Of a stretch of 62,858 nucleotides of DNA, positions 42,744 through 52,395 are shown one piece after another; within the stretch, counting starts at the first letter, position 1; every line of letters starts with the position of its first letter. This DNA comes from JALHOQ01 sp038144835 (GTDB lineage Bacteria; Bdellovibrionota; Bdellovibrionia; Bdellovibrionales; UBA1609). The notes below the pieces were generated by a model. That model was not told the origin of the DNA. It made no database searches and saw only the letters and a list, made by a program, of their open reading frames with translations. The position numbers and the translations under genes were made by a program. The stretch is taken from contig JAYQON010000006.1 of assembly GCA_038144835.1 (NCBI GenBank), positions 1-62,858 on the forward strand. The letters run 5' to 3'.

Positions 42744-43662
42744 AATCAAGATGGGTTACCAAAAGGGTTAGCAGTCTGTCATTGGGAAAGATGTTTTTCA
42801 GCCACAAACGGCCTTTATTGAGAGCTTTTTCAGCCTCGGCCAGGTTGTCGGGAGTGGGATGGTTGAGTAAACGGTTGCCGCGTTCGAGACGAGACACCAG
42901 TTCCTGGTAGTACGGATCACTTTGCGGATTGATAAAATAGCGTTCAGTTTTTTTGAGAGAGTGAAACAAATCCTGGGTCTCACTGAGTTTAGCTCGGATA
43001 AAGGTTTCAAACTTTTGAAAGGTGTAGCCGCGCGTGACCAGACCGTGAGTCCCCTCACTATCCACATGAAAACAGTGAGTGGTCATTAGGCTGCCTTCAA
43101 GAACCTGGCGCACGTGAGGCATCAATTCAAGCTCTGCCGAATACTGTAAGTGTGTGACGGGAGTTACGAGGTGCAGGCGGGGACCGCGGACCACAGCCAT
43201 GGCCGGATACACCTTCACTTCGAGGCCACCACTGGGAGCGAGTAAAATCACCATAACTCGCCCGTCATCCATTTTGACGACTTTGATTTGATCCCCAGAC
43301 TTTTGTCTAGGTTGATGTTCGGCGAGTGCCAGATCCTCGCTGTCTTGCTGCAGTTTGATGTCCACGATTTGAAGAGTGTCGGGATGTCGTAGGTCGCGCC
43401 AGGCATCAGCTTCGTTACCCACGGTGTACTGTTTGAGGTAACTGAGTAGATCACCACGAACTGTCGTGCTGAGATGCTGAGCCTCTTGGCGCCAGTGATC
43501 AAACTGCAGTACACGAGCGTAAAATGCCTCTATCACCTCGGGTGCAAAAGGGACGCTGGGCTCCATGAAATGTTTTAAAAAATTATAGAGCGTGAATCGA
43601 GCCTGATTTCGTTGCGGATCAAGTTTTAAAAGATACTGGGCGAACTGACTCACTGGTGTCAT
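42661..43662 (-). CDS. Hypothetical protein (333 aa)
   Basis: No signal peptide or membrane segment. It has a mixed domain from about 100 to 230 (LVTPVTHLQY, LELMPHVRQV) and a helical C-terminus. Its 3' end lies 83 nt inside rluB in another frame, an unusually deep overlap but supported by both proteins continuing with good coding character. No family recognised. A 57-bp gap separates it from the divergent coiled-coil gene. Confidence 0.65.
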   Translation of the reverse strand: MTPVSQFAQYLLKLDPQRNQARFTLYNFLKHFMEPSVPFAPEVIEAFYARVLQFDHWRQEAQHLSTTVRGDLLSYLKQYTVGNEADAWRDLRHPDTLQIVDIKLQQDSEDLALAEHQPRQKSGDQIKVVKMDDGRVMVILLAPSGGLEVKVYPAMAVVRGPRLHLVTPVTHLQYSAELELMPHVRQVLEGSLMTTHCFHVDSEGTHGLVTRGYTFQKFETFIRAKLSETQDLFHSLKKTERYFINPQSDPYYQELVSRLERGNRLLNHPTPDNLAEAEKALNKGRLWLKNIFPNDRLLTLLVTHLDYGINQRRQGQQYPSEQVSRRMRDRFAP

Positions 43663-43719
43663 AATTTAACGATAGAGTGGAACACTCGACTTCGTCCACT
43701 TGAAAAAAGGGGAGACTTA

Positions 43720-44223
43720 ATGGCACGTGAACTCAACCGTGATTTGTTTGGCGTAGGTGGGCGAGTGGAAGAGTCACCAACTTCGGTGGCGTCACCGGCT
43801 TTTGCCAAAGCCGATGAGCTGCGAGTGTTGCATTTGCACGTCGAAGCCCTTTCGAAGCGTCTTAAGGAGTTTGAGTCCCGCGTCGAGGTCATGAATACAA
43901 AGACAGAAGAAGTTGTTAAGCAGAATAAACAGCGTTTTGAGCGAGTGCAGGGACATTTTCAACGTCACGGAGAAATGGTTCAAAATGGATTCAACGACAT
44001 CAATGCAAAGCTGGCGCAAGTGATTAGTCGTGTGAACGAGCGTAAAGTATCTGAAAATGCTATAAAGGAAATGGTCGATCGCCATGCCCAGTTGGTGCAG
44101 TCCTTCGAATTACGTATGCAGCAGCTCCAACGAGTCATCAGCGAGCAGGAGTTGCAGTTGATGAACGCGCGCAATGAGCTGAAAGAGGCTCTACATGAAT
44201 TGGCGCGTCTGAAAAAAATCTGA
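43720..44223 (+). CDS. Coiled-coil protein (167 aa)
   Basis: ATG with AAAGGGGAG upstream. After a 30-residue polar N-terminus, residues 35-165 form a near-continuous coiled coil with heptads. No membrane segment. Cytoplasmic; function unknown. Such short coiled-coil proteins with an N-terminal RDLFG-type motif are found in predatory delta-like bacteria; I do not recognise a named family. Confidence 0.7.
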   Translation: MARELNRDLFGVGGRVEESPTSVASPAFAKADELRVLHLHVEALSKRLKEFESRVEVMNTKTEEVVKQNKQRFERVQGHFQRHGEMVQNGFNDINAKLAQVISRVNERKVSENAIKEMVDRHAQLVQSFELRMQQLQRVISEQELQLMNARNELKEALHELARLKKI

Positions 44224-44301
44224 TAGCGCATCGCGCTGCACGCTGATTATTGAAATTGTTGAATCTTCCCATTAGCTTTTCAAGCCAACATTGGGGGGGC
44301 A

Positions 44302-45612
44302 ATGGAGTCAATTCGTCGTCGCGATTTTTTAGCCATGCTGATGGCTTCAGGAGTGTCTGCGCACGCCCGCAGTTTAGACACAGATTCTTGGCTTTATCGG
44401 GAAGAAGAAAAAAAAGGATTTTCTATTCTTCAGGGCTTCACGAATGAAGTCAGCGCTCAGTTTTCACTTCTATTGCCCAAGAGAGGTGTTTGGTCGATTG
44501 AGATCACAGAGAATGGCCATTCCGAGCTTTTAGAGTTGCAACAAGAGATTCATAGTCGTGAATTTTCCGATCTCTGCGTGCACAAGATCACGGTTTCTAA
44601 TCTGAGACTGGGCCGAAATTATATTTTAAGTGTCAGAAATACCGAAGGATTCGTCGTCGACCAACGTGAGTTTTCTGCTTTGGATCTCTCTTCACGCCAA
44701 ACGCGGTTGGCTTTTTTGTCATGTGCTTTGGATCTGCTTCACCGCGATGATGTATGGCTTCAATTGGAGACACAGAAGCCAGAACTGATTTTTTTTCTGG
44801 GAGATAATGTTTACGCTGATCGGCTCTCCTGGATCAGGAAAAAAATTGCTGATGGCAAACAGTTGTGGGATCGCTACGTGGAAACTCGGCAAAGGGTTGC
44901 TTTCTATTTTCAGAGGCGGTTAACCCCGGTCGTTGCTATTTGGGACGATCACGATTTTGGTGGCAATAATTTAGGTCGGTCCTATCCACACAAACAAGAG
45001 TCCGTGAGGGTCTTCGAAACCTTTTTTGCGCAATCTGAGTCGCAAGGTCTGAGTCGCGGACCGGGGATAGCACGCCAATTTTCTGCCTTTGGTGCAGATT
45101 TTTATCTTTTGGACGGCCGTTATTTTCGTGATGATTCACGTGTGAGCGGGGCCAAAATGTTTGGCTCTTTGCAAGAAAAATGGCTGTTTAGCCAAATAAG
45201 ACCGCGCGCTTCTTTTTTACTAAATGGATCCATGTTTTTTGGTGGCTATACGCAAAAGGATTCATTTGAAGGTCAATTCGATGATGATTTTAATAATTTT
45301 TTGATGCGTTTACGTGCAAGTGACGGGTTATTTTGTTTTGCTGGTGGAGATGTGCATTTTTCTGAAGTGCAATCCATCGAGGCCGCCCAGCTGGGTTATC
45401 CGACTTTTGAGCTCACATCGAGTTCGATTCACAGTATGACTTTTCCCGGCCATGAGCACCGTTGGACGAATTCGCGTCGAAAGGCTTCGACTAGCAGTCA
45501 CAACTTTTGCATTTTTGACGGCTGTTTTAGTGACGATCGAATTGAGGGTGAAATCAGCTCATTTTCGGCGCGAGGCGCGGAGTTTAAAGTGGGAGTCGTG
45601 GCAGCACGTTGA
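44302..45612 (+). CDS. PhoD-like phosphatase/phosphodiesterase with Tat signal
   Basis: 436 aa. A Tat-type signal (RRRDFLAM) begins the protein. Metallophosphatase motifs: LGDNVYAD, WDDHDFGGNN and GGDVHFSE correspond to the metal-binding blocks of PhoD-family enzymes, which carry Ca/Fe or similar ions and cleave phosphodiesters and monoesters. The catalytic domain occupies about 130-400. It is exported folded. The next gene, 50 nt downstream, is the asparagine-synthetase-like one. Confidence 0.82.
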   Translation: MESIRRRDFLAMLMASGVSAHARSLDTDSWLYREEEKKGFSILQGFTNEVSAQFSLLLPKRGVWSIEITENGHSELLELQQEIHSREFSDLCVHKITVSNLRLGRNYILSVRNTEGFVVDQREFSALDLSSRQTRLAFLSCALDLLHRDDVWLQLETQKPELIFFLGDNVYADRLSWIRKKIADGKQLWDRYVETRQRVAFYFQRRLTPVVAIWDDHDFGGNNLGRSYPHKQESVRVFETFFAQSESQGLSRGPGIARQFSAFGADFYLLDGRYFRDDSRVSGAKMFGSLQEKWLFSQIRPRASFLLNGSMFFGGYTQKDSFEGQFDDDFNNFLMRLRASDGLFCFAGGDVHFSEVQSIEAAQLGYPTFELTSSSIHSMTFPGHEHRWTNSRRKASTSSHNFCIFDGCFSDDRIEGEISSFSARGAEFKVGVVAAR

Positions 45613-45662
45613 GAAAAAAGCACTGACAGATTTAATTTAGGACGTTAGATTTTTTAGCCAAG

Positions 45663-47516
45663 ATGATCGGATTTTATTGCACAAAGCCAAGAGAAGCACC
45701 GGTATTCAATTCACTCAAAGCAAGTCTTAAAACCAGTTCACTGGCATTGGATCAATCGCATTGCCAGATTTTTGGATGCGATATTAAAATTTACGGTGAT
45801 ATCGCAATCGGATGTTCTGGCTATTTGCGTGGCCAACCTGAACCAGAACGATATGTATATGATATGTTTTGCTTGAAGGGACCGCGCTTTGTTAGGGACC
45901 TCGAGGGATCTTTTTTTATAACGATCTATCGCCAATCTGATCAGTCATTGTTTTTGTTCAATAATTTTATTGATGCTTTCCAGCTCTATTATTTTATCGA
46001 TGGGCAAGGAGTTTATTTTTCAAAGCACCTTCAAGATCTCCTCAGAACCTTTCCGATCTCCCGAAAAGTCCATTTTGGCAGTGTGAGATCTTTCCTGGCT
46101 AATGGATTTACCTGGTCTGATCAAACGCAACTGGACGGAGTCAAAAAACTTTTGCCGGCACATTATATCCATGCTCAGCCAGAGGGCATAAAAGTCGCTA
46201 ATTTATGGGAAGGCCACTTGCAATTTCGGCGGCGACAATTCGCCAATCTTGAAGATCATCTGGATCTTTATGAAAGTCGTTTTCGCCAAGGAATTGCCGA
46301 TTATTTAGATCAATCTCAACCAAAGGAGTTGGGCTGTTTACTTAGTGGCGGTCATGACACTTCTTTCGTTTTGCACCATGCCGCGCAATGTTTTGCGAAA
46401 CCCGTACATGCCTTTACGGTGACGTTTCCCGATTGGAATTTCAGCGAAGAATCAAGTGCCGCCAATATTGCTCGCAAAACCGGATCCATTCATCATTGTG
46501 TACCCTTTCGACCAGATAATTTGAATGCGTTGGTTTCATTGATACAGGCTTGTGAAGAGCCTGTTGTCGGCTCCACGCTGCCTCTGCATTGCTTGGCTGA
46601 TCAGGCCTCTCGTGTTGTGGATTGTATGTTTGGGGGCGATGGGGGAGATACTCTCTGGGCCGAATACCATCCGGTAGCTGAGGTGCACCGCTATATCAAG
46701 TACCTTCCCTTGATGGGCCGCAAGAGCGTGCACCGTATGAGTCGTGGCGTAGCGAAAGTTTTAGGTTGGGAAAGGCTATGGGAGCTCGAGCACGTTTTGG
46801 GACTCTTTGCCCGACCAGATTTTTATCAGCATTTTATGCTGCATTTATGCACCTATCGTCACTTTGATCAACGCTGGCAGAACCGAGTTTTTCGACCCGA
46901 AGTGGTTAATGTTGATTATTCTGTTCCTTCTTACGAAGTGCCTTTTAATGCCGAAAATTTTGACGAAGCTCTTATCGAAGGCAAACTCTTTAATGCTTTT
47001 TTTACCTATCAATCTTTTTCTCAGAGCAAAAGCCTGAATTACTTTGGTCTGCCATTCTTTTTGCCTAGTCTCACCAAAGATGTCGTTGATTTGATAACCT
47101 CTTTGCCCCGGCACTGGGTGAATGGTGGAACGACATTGCACAGATTGAGTAACAGCAAGAAAACCAATCGTATGTTTCACAAAATGGCTTTAAAACGTCA
47201 TTTTGAGCAAGGCGAAATTTACAATCGAAGTTTTGATATGCCATGGCATCGGCTTCTAAAGCCACGCAAAGAGCTTTTAGGGAACCTCAAGAATTCCCTA
47301 CTGAATAGAGGATGGTTTCAAGAGGAAGGTTTGAATGAATTATTTGAAGGTTTTTTGCAGTTTCGCAACAAGGACCATGAAATTATTGAGCTTCGCGACA
47401 ATGGTTATCGAATTTTCACCTTGATGAGCCTTGAGGCCTGGTGCCGAATTTATTTGGACGATCGATGGTCGGGTCGAGCGGGATTGAACGAGGATCTAGA
47501 AAGATTTTTTGCTTAA
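45663..47516 (+). CDS. Asparagine-synthetase-like protein lacking the glutaminase Cys
   Basis: 617 aa. The N-terminal region (1-190) has the class II glutaminase fold outline (IYGDIAIGCSGYLRG, LEGSFF, YYF-type strands) but starts M-I-G-F rather than M-C-G, so the catalytic Cys is absent. The C-terminal synthetase domain has the PP-loop LLSGGHDTS (from about residue 228) and GDGGDTLWAEYH. It should adenylate a carboxylate and transfer an amine not taken from glutamine by itself. Amide or lactam-forming relatives exist in natural-product and glycan pathways. Its 3' end overlaps the facing glycosyltransferase by 21 nt. Confidence 0.8.
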   Translation: MIGFYCTKPREAPVFNSLKASLKTSSLALDQSHCQIFGCDIKIYGDIAIGCSGYLRGQPEPERYVYDMFCLKGPRFVRDLEGSFFITIYRQSDQSLFLFNNFIDAFQLYYFIDGQGVYFSKHLQDLLRTFPISRKVHFGSVRSFLANGFTWSDQTQLDGVKKLLPAHYIHAQPEGIKVANLWEGHLQFRRRQFANLEDHLDLYESRFRQGIADYLDQSQPKELGCLLSGGHDTSFVLHHAAQCFAKPVHAFTVTFPDWNFSEESSAANIARKTGSIHHCVPFRPDNLNALVSLIQACEEPVVGSTLPLHCLADQASRVVDCMFGGDGGDTLWAEYHPVAEVHRYIKYLPLMGRKSVHRMSRGVAKVLGWERLWELEHVLGLFARPDFYQHFMLHLCTYRHFDQRWQNRVFRPEVVNVDYSVPSYEVPFNAENFDEALIEGKLFNAFFTYQSFSQSKSLNYFGLPFFLPSLTKDVVDLITSLPRHWVNGGTTLHRLSNSKKTNRMFHKMALKRHFEQGEIYNRSFDMPWHRLLKPRKELLGNLKNSLLNRGWFQEEGLNELFEGFLQFRNKDHEIIELRDNGYRIFTLMSLEAWCRIYLDDRWSGRAGLNEDLERFFA

Positions 47517-49535
47517 GTTTGGTTCGGTCGCATTCATCAAATTTTTCGATGTGCGCAAAATATCGGGAATTTTCTCCCAGCTAATCTTAAGCCAATGATT
47601 CAAGGACCTCACGAGCAAGTGCTGTTCTTGACCAAATTCCGTTCGCTCGAGGCTCTTTTGAGCAAATTTTAATGAAGAGTTAGCTTCACTCCACTGCTGG
47701 TTTGCCAATTGAAACTGAGCGAGGGATTCGTGAAGGAAAAAAGCCTCTGGAGCAGTACCAAGATCATTGGCCACCTGACTCATGAATTCATGCAGAGACT
47801 TGCTGGGCGCCGAGTCGTTTGGCTTTCTAAAAACCAAGGCTAAATTGTGTCTGAAGAATTCGACAAAACCTACGGAATTAGCTGCATGAATTAGACGTGA
47901 GGTAAATTCAGTGGAGCGCATCGAAACATAGATGTAAGTGTCGGTGAGTTGTTCTAGCCTATCTTTGGGAATTCGAACGAGCTTAAAGTGGCGCTTGCCC
48001 TCAAGTCTTTGCGTATAAATGGTGGACTCCACACTGACTTGGTCTGGATTGCTATTATAAATTCTGTCCATGACGTTACCGTAAAGTCCAATATTGGCTG
48101 TTAGGACAGGAACGTTAAACATCACTGCATTTTGAGATTTGATTTGGATCAATGAATAAATCGATTTCCAAGGGATCATTGTTGCACGCTTTTTATTGGC
48201 ATAATTGGCAAAGCTCTTCTCATAGCCAGTCAGGCAGCCCGTCAATACAATTAAGATAGAAAAAAATTTTGTCAGACGGTGACCGAAGGTGCCGCGAATA
48301 TTTGCAGCCTCTTGGAGGGCAACAAAGATAAAGAAAAGTAGCCCAGGCACAATGAGAATATAATATCTCGCATGCAGTTCCCAGTTAATGACTGCGTAGA
48401 CGGACTCAAATAATAGTGCGAACCCCATAAAAAATAGACATCCTACAATACTGATTACCAAAAGACGCTGTTCGCTCTTTTTCTTTAATGAGAGCCAGGC
48501 TCCAACGCCTAAAAGGCCGATGAGCGCCGCAATCAGAAATTGATATTGTTCGAAAATATCGAGATAGCTGCGAATTTCAATCCAACCAAAATTGCTGAGC
48601 GCTTCAAAAATTAAAGAATAATAGCTTTCCTCATAAAATTGATTCCATTTTTTTGAGAGTGTATAAATCTGATAAAAAATTGGTGTTGATAGCAATAAAG
48701 ACGTGCTCGTGATGAGCCAAACTTTAAGGACTCGGTCCTTGTTTTTTGTGAACCATATTGGTGTGACTGCTATTGCTAGTGCACACACGGCGACGATTGG
48801 TTGTAGTCCAGTGGCCATTTGCAATAGCAATCCAGAGGCCAATAAACTTTTGGCGTTAGCCCTTGGGTTATTAAGAAATTCCCAAAAAAAATACAGATAA
48901 AGAATAAAGCTGAAGGCGCTCAATGAAATTGGGCGAGCTTCGACATTGTACCAAGCGAGTACTGGATGAAATAAAAAAACAAATGTGGCGCTTGCGGCAA
49001 GAAAAGAGTCGACTTTAAAAGCCCTTAAAAGGTGAAAAAATAGCCATACGCTGAGTCCACCAAAAATATTGGCGTGCAAGCGGACGACCCACTCCATTTC
49101 GCCCAAGAAATACTTGGCACCCCACGAAAAAATATAATCTAAAGGCGGCTGTTGTTGAGAGGCCGCTGAAGCGACGATGTGGCTTTGCTTAACCCATGCG
49201 ATTATTGGATAAAACTGATACTCCTCATCCATCCACAAAGTGAGGCCTTTTAAGGGCAGTAGACGAAATCGCCAGACGAGAGCTAAAATGACAATGAGTC
49301 CGAGTGCTCCAAAGGCAAGATGGCGCATAGAGGCTCGGCTTTTTAGCTTGGGTTTCATCTCCATTTTGCCAAGGTCGAGGGCGCTGAGGGTAAATGCGGT
49401 CGTGATCAAGGCAAGATAAGAGACAAGATAAATATCCGTGGATACAGTAAAAGTAAGTGCATTTAGTATCGATAAAACGACTGAATAGCTCGCAAATAAA
49501 ACAAGAATCAGTCTGAAAAAAACCGCATATCCCAT
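47496..49535 (-). CDS. GT-C glycosyltransferase (GT39/ArnT-like), multipass
   Basis: The ATG at 49535 is preferred because GAGGAG is 5 nt upstream; 23 extra N-terminal codons of the open frame are polar and unlike the family. About 10-12 transmembrane helices in the first 480 residues. The motif LWMDEEYQFY (luminal D-E) and QQQPPLDY match the catalytic first loop of GT-C enzymes, which use polyprenyl-phosphate sugars to glycosylate proteins or lipid A. The soluble C-terminal third (about 480-680) is helical. It converges on the asparagine-synthetase-like gene. Confidence 0.8.
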   Translation of the reverse strand: MGYAVFFRLILVLFASYSVVLSILNALTFTVSTDIYLVSYLALITTAFTLSALDLGKMEMKPKLKSRASMRHLAFGALGLIVILALVWRFRLLPLKGLTLWMDEEYQFYPIIAWVKQSHIVASAASQQQPPLDYIFSWGAKYFLGEMEWVVRLHANIFGGLSVWLFFHLLRAFKVDSFLAASATFVFLFHPVLAWYNVEARPISLSAFSFILYLYFFWEFLNNPRANAKSLLASGLLLQMATGLQPIVAVCALAIAVTPIWFTKNKDRVLKVWLITSTSLLLSTPIFYQIYTLSKKWNQFYEESYYSLIFEALSNFGWIEIRSYLDIFEQYQFLIAALIGLLGVGAWLSLKKKSEQRLLVISIVGCLFFMGFALLFESVYAVINWELHARYYILIVPGLLFFIFVALQEAANIRGTFGHRLTKFFSILIVLTGCLTGYEKSFANYANKKRATMIPWKSIYSLIQIKSQNAVMFNVPVLTANIGLYGNVMDRIYNSNPDQVSVESTIYTQRLEGKRHFKLVRIPKDRLEQLTDTYIYVSMRSTEFTSRLIHAANSVGFVEFFRHNLALVFRKPNDSAPSKSLHEFMSQVANDLGTAPEAFFLHESLAQFQLANQQWSEANSSLKFAQKSLERTEFGQEQHLLVRSLNHWLKISWEKIPDILRTSKNLMNATEPNLSKKSF

Positions 49536-49716
49536 TGGCTCCTCGCTGGTTGCAGTTTTTGATATGAAGTTGGTGATATGCCCCTTTTTGAATCGAGTTG
49601 GCATATATCGATAATGGGAGCGTGATTTTTTGAGCCTGTCAAAGACTTCTGTGGGTTGTAATGAGGTACATTAGTTTGATGCTTTGAAAACAGAATTGTG
49701 CTAAACCAGCGGCGCG

Positions 49717-50673
49717 ATGTTGGGTGTAAATTTCGCTAAGTACATTGCTAGTCAAAAGGTCTTTTTCAGCGTGATGCTGCTTGCTTGTTTTATGACTCCC
49801 TTAGCGCAAGGGGCAGTTCAGCTGGCTGTGCCTGCCATTGATTGTGCGTGCAAGCCCAATGAAAATAAGGATTTAGTAGGACCAAGCCAAATTAATTTTG
49901 GCTATTATCTTGGTTATTGTGTTGATTCCTGTCATTACAGAAAGTCTTCTACCCTTTCTCTTAGAAGTGGTGATCTGAACCATCAAAAAGATAGAGTTGT
50001 GATCACTAACTTAAAACACCAAGATAGCTTTTGGAGAGCTGAATTGCCCATCTATTCAGTAGAGAGTGCGTGGATCGGTTTTGAAGAGTTTATGCCAGGA
50101 ATTTTTCATGTCTTTTTAGTTTTTGATTTTGAACAGAAATCTCCAGTTGTTCTGCGCAATCAAGAAAAATCAAAAACGCCAATCAGTATGAAAATCAAAG
50201 AAGTTGTCGTGTCTCCTGAGGGCGTTCCACCACGCGAGGGAAGATACAATCTGTTTGACGCGTATTTAGAGAGATATCCTTTAGGTATTCGAGCAATTTC
50301 CAAAACTGAATTGGTGAATTGGTCGGTAAAAAAGCTGAAGCATCCAGTCCGTCTGTATCCTCTCCAACTCAGTTTTCACCAGAAGGTAGAACTGCTTAAG
50401 GCCAGTCTATCCGTGCTGGATTTTGAAAGTTTTAGGGAAAAATATAGTCTTTTAAAGAACAACTGTGCCACCAAGGTGCTTGATTTGATCGATGCGGTGG
50501 TAAAGCCCGAAAGCCAGAGGCACCCCTTTTATTATAGTTGGCTTTATAATCTTGAGCGAGCTTTGCCCGTTGCTGGGCCCATTGGTACTCTCAATATTTT
50601 GTTGAATCGCAAGCTCATTGCAGACGCTCGTGGGGTGTCGTTAGGGCCTAATCCCAGCCATGGATCTTTGTGA
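49717..50673 (+). CDS. Secreted hypothetical protein with NNC motif
   Basis: 318 aa. Signal peptide to about residue 32 (ending A-Q-G-A), followed by five cysteines in the first 60 mature residues (C-A-C, C...C). Towards the C-terminus, YSLLKNNCATKVLDLIDAV resembles the N-N-C core of DUF4105-type and related papain-like (NlpC/P60-like) hydrolases, in which the Cys is the nucleophile. Partner His not identified, so activity is uncertain. It stands alone between divergent and co-directional genes. Confidence 0.65.
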   Translation: MLGVNFAKYIASQKVFFSVMLLACFMTPLAQGAVQLAVPAIDCACKPNENKDLVGPSQINFGYYLGYCVDSCHYRKSSTLSLRSGDLNHQKDRVVITNLKHQDSFWRAELPIYSVESAWIGFEEFMPGIFHVFLVFDFEQKSPVVLRNQEKSKTPISMKIKEVVVSPEGVPPREGRYNLFDAYLERYPLGIRAISKTELVNWSVKKLKHPVRLYPLQLSFHQKVELLKASLSVLDFESFREKYSLLKNNCATKVLDLIDAVVKPESQRHPFYYSWLYNLERALPVAGPIGTLNILLNRKLIADARGVSLGPNPSHGSL

Positions 50674-50794
50674 GTTCGGCGCCGTCTATTTTTTGGTCAA
50701 CTAGGTCCCTAAATCGGCACTTGATGATTTAGTTTGTGCAGAAATGCTATAGTTTTTTGGGTAATGTGCCTCAGGGTTGCATTGTACCCAGAAT

Positions 50795-51541
50795 ATGAGA
50801 GTGTTTTTATTCTTTATTCTGATTTCTACCGCATCAGCTGCTTATGGCGCTGGTCCGCAAACCTGCACTCTCGAAAATATGCCTCAGGCAAAAGTAGCAA
50901 AGGCTATTGAAGTCGGTCGCATTTCTCTCATTCAAAGACTTAAAGGTCTGAGGCGGGAGGAGCTTCCGAGAGTCCTTTATTTTGAGAAATTTCTGGCCGG
51001 TGGTCGCACGCAAATTCTCGCCCATATGCCCAAGTTTTTGCAAAGTCGGAAGGATTTCAATTCTCAGATATTAGATGGCAAGCGAGAGATGGAAGTTTTG
51101 CTCTGGCACTTTAAGGATTGCTTGTACTCGCGCGTTGCGCGGCAATTTGGATCTGGGGCTGATCTGTCAGAATTAATGAGGTCTGAGCGTGGATTGCTTT
51201 TTATGCGCGAACTGGACGAACATATTCGAGAGCTTGAACGCGGGCAGGCCAGTGATGAAGAAAAATCTAGGTGTTATCAGATTAAGTTTTCTGACTCGGG
51301 CTTGAGCTGTTGGGATGGATTAGTGGGTAAAACTCTTGGTTCAGTTTTGGCGGCGCGTGCTCTCCGTCAATGGCGCGGAGAATTGTTCAGCGTTCATCGG
51401 CGCGAACCCCGCCAACGTCTCGAGGAACTGGCGTTTCTGCAAAGACAGAAGCTCAATCAGAATTTTGCTGAGCAAGATGCTTTGGCGTTAACTAGAAAGT
51501 CACATGATGATGAGGTTATGCGCCCACGCAATGCCCGCTAG
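50795..51541 (+). CDS. Secreted hypothetical protein (248 aa)
   Basis: The ATG at 50795 starts a short signal peptide (cleavage after A-Y-G-A); a TTG 18 nt upstream in the same frame is unlikely. The mature part is Arg/Leu/Glu-rich and helical with four Cys. No domain recognised. Its last 4 nt overlap the stop of the convergent lipase gene. Confidence 0.65.
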   Translation: MRVFLFFILISTASAAYGAGPQTCTLENMPQAKVAKAIEVGRISLIQRLKGLRREELPRVLYFEKFLAGGRTQILAHMPKFLQSRKDFNSQILDGKREMEVLLWHFKDCLYSRVARQFGSGADLSELMRSERGLLFMRELDEHIRELERGQASDEEKSRCYQIKFSDSGLSCWDGLVGKTLGSVLAARALRQWRGELFSVHRREPRQRLEELAFLQRQKLNQNFAEQDALALTRKSHDDEVMRPRNAR

Positions 51542-52332
51542 GATTGATTTTGCGTCGATTTAAAAAAATCAGCAGCTACCGCAAGAGTTTGGGTAAAGGT
51601 TTTATTGTCGCCAAAGAATCCGGCTTGGCGAAAGTGATCCAATCCGACTTCAGCAATTATCTGTCCGAAAGGTTGGGTGTCTCGCTCGACAATCCCGTCA
51701 GATTCGAGGTTAAAGGCATTAAACGCTGGAAGCTGATGAATTATCCGCAAAGGCAAACACCATTTTTTGCGCGGAGCCCAGCAGACTATTGATCCCGTTT
51801 GCACGTGATCGACATTGCGGCCTTCGTGGGCAAATAGTTGGTTAACAGATTTCGCGGTCAGGTCTTCAAAGAAATGCTTTTTTGCTAAGATGTTGTAACC
51901 ACCAGTGCGCAAGATAAAAGTTGAGCCGGGATGGGAATCAGGCATATCGGCACAAATTTCTGCGAGGCGCGATCCTCCATGTGGAGTAGCCAGAGTCAGT
52001 ACGCTGGTTAATTTATTGGCGCGACCCTCCTGTCGCAAGCGCTCTAAAACCAAACGTGCCACCAAACCTCCTGCGGAATGTCCAAAAATATGGACACGGC
52101 TTTCAGGCTCTTTCCAGATTGGGTGATGTATTAAAAAGGTGTGTGCGCGGTCGGCAATTTGAGCGATCGTGTCCGAGCCAAGTCCGGTGACAGGATAAAA
52201 ATCAATACCCCTTTTGCTCAGGCCGCGAGCAATGTGCTGGTAAACTGGGCCGAAGTCTAAAAATTTTAATTTGCCGTGGTCATGGGCGTGGGTGCTCAAA
52301 CCGCGAATAAAGAAAACATTCACTGCTTTCAC
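51538..52332 (-). CDS. Alpha/beta-hydrolase lipase/esterase
   Basis: 264 aa, no signal peptide. The nucleophile elbow GHSAGG (in VHIFGHSAGGLVARL) is followed by LATPHGGSRLA, typical of PGAP1-like and triacylglycerol lipases, with the oxyanion hole near residue 10 (FIRGLSTHAHD). An Asp/His pair near the C-terminus (E-S-D-G-I-V and V-G-L-D-H) completes a plausible triad. Cytoplasmic by sequence unless exported by a non-Sec route. Confidence 0.8.
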   Translation of the reverse strand: MKAVNVFFIRGLSTHAHDHGKLKFLDFGPVYQHIARGLSKRGIDFYPVTGLGSDTIAQIADRAHTFLIHHPIWKEPESRVHIFGHSAGGLVARLVLERLRQEGRANKLTSVLTLATPHGGSRLAEICADMPDSHPGSTFILRTGGYNILAKKHFFEDLTAKSVNQLFAHEGRNVDHVQTGSIVCWAPRKKWCLPLRIIHQLPAFNAFNLESDGIVERDTQPFGQIIAEVGLDHFRQAGFFGDNKTFTQTLAVAADFFKSTQNQS

Positions 52333-52352
52333 AAGACCTTAGTACCAGGGCT

Positions 52353-52379
52353 TTAAGAACCACGCAAGAATGCCGAAAC
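52353..52379 (+). promoter_or_regulatory. Sigma-28-like promoter of motAB
   Basis: TTAA (52353-52356), a 15-bp spacer and GCCGAAAC (52372-52379): 3 of 4 and 6 of 8 matches to FliA consensus, the same quality as at flagellin 4 and correctly spaced 17 bp before the motA ATG, so the leader would be very short. Confidence 0.55.
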
Positions 52380-52395
52380 CTTAGTGAGGTGAAGA

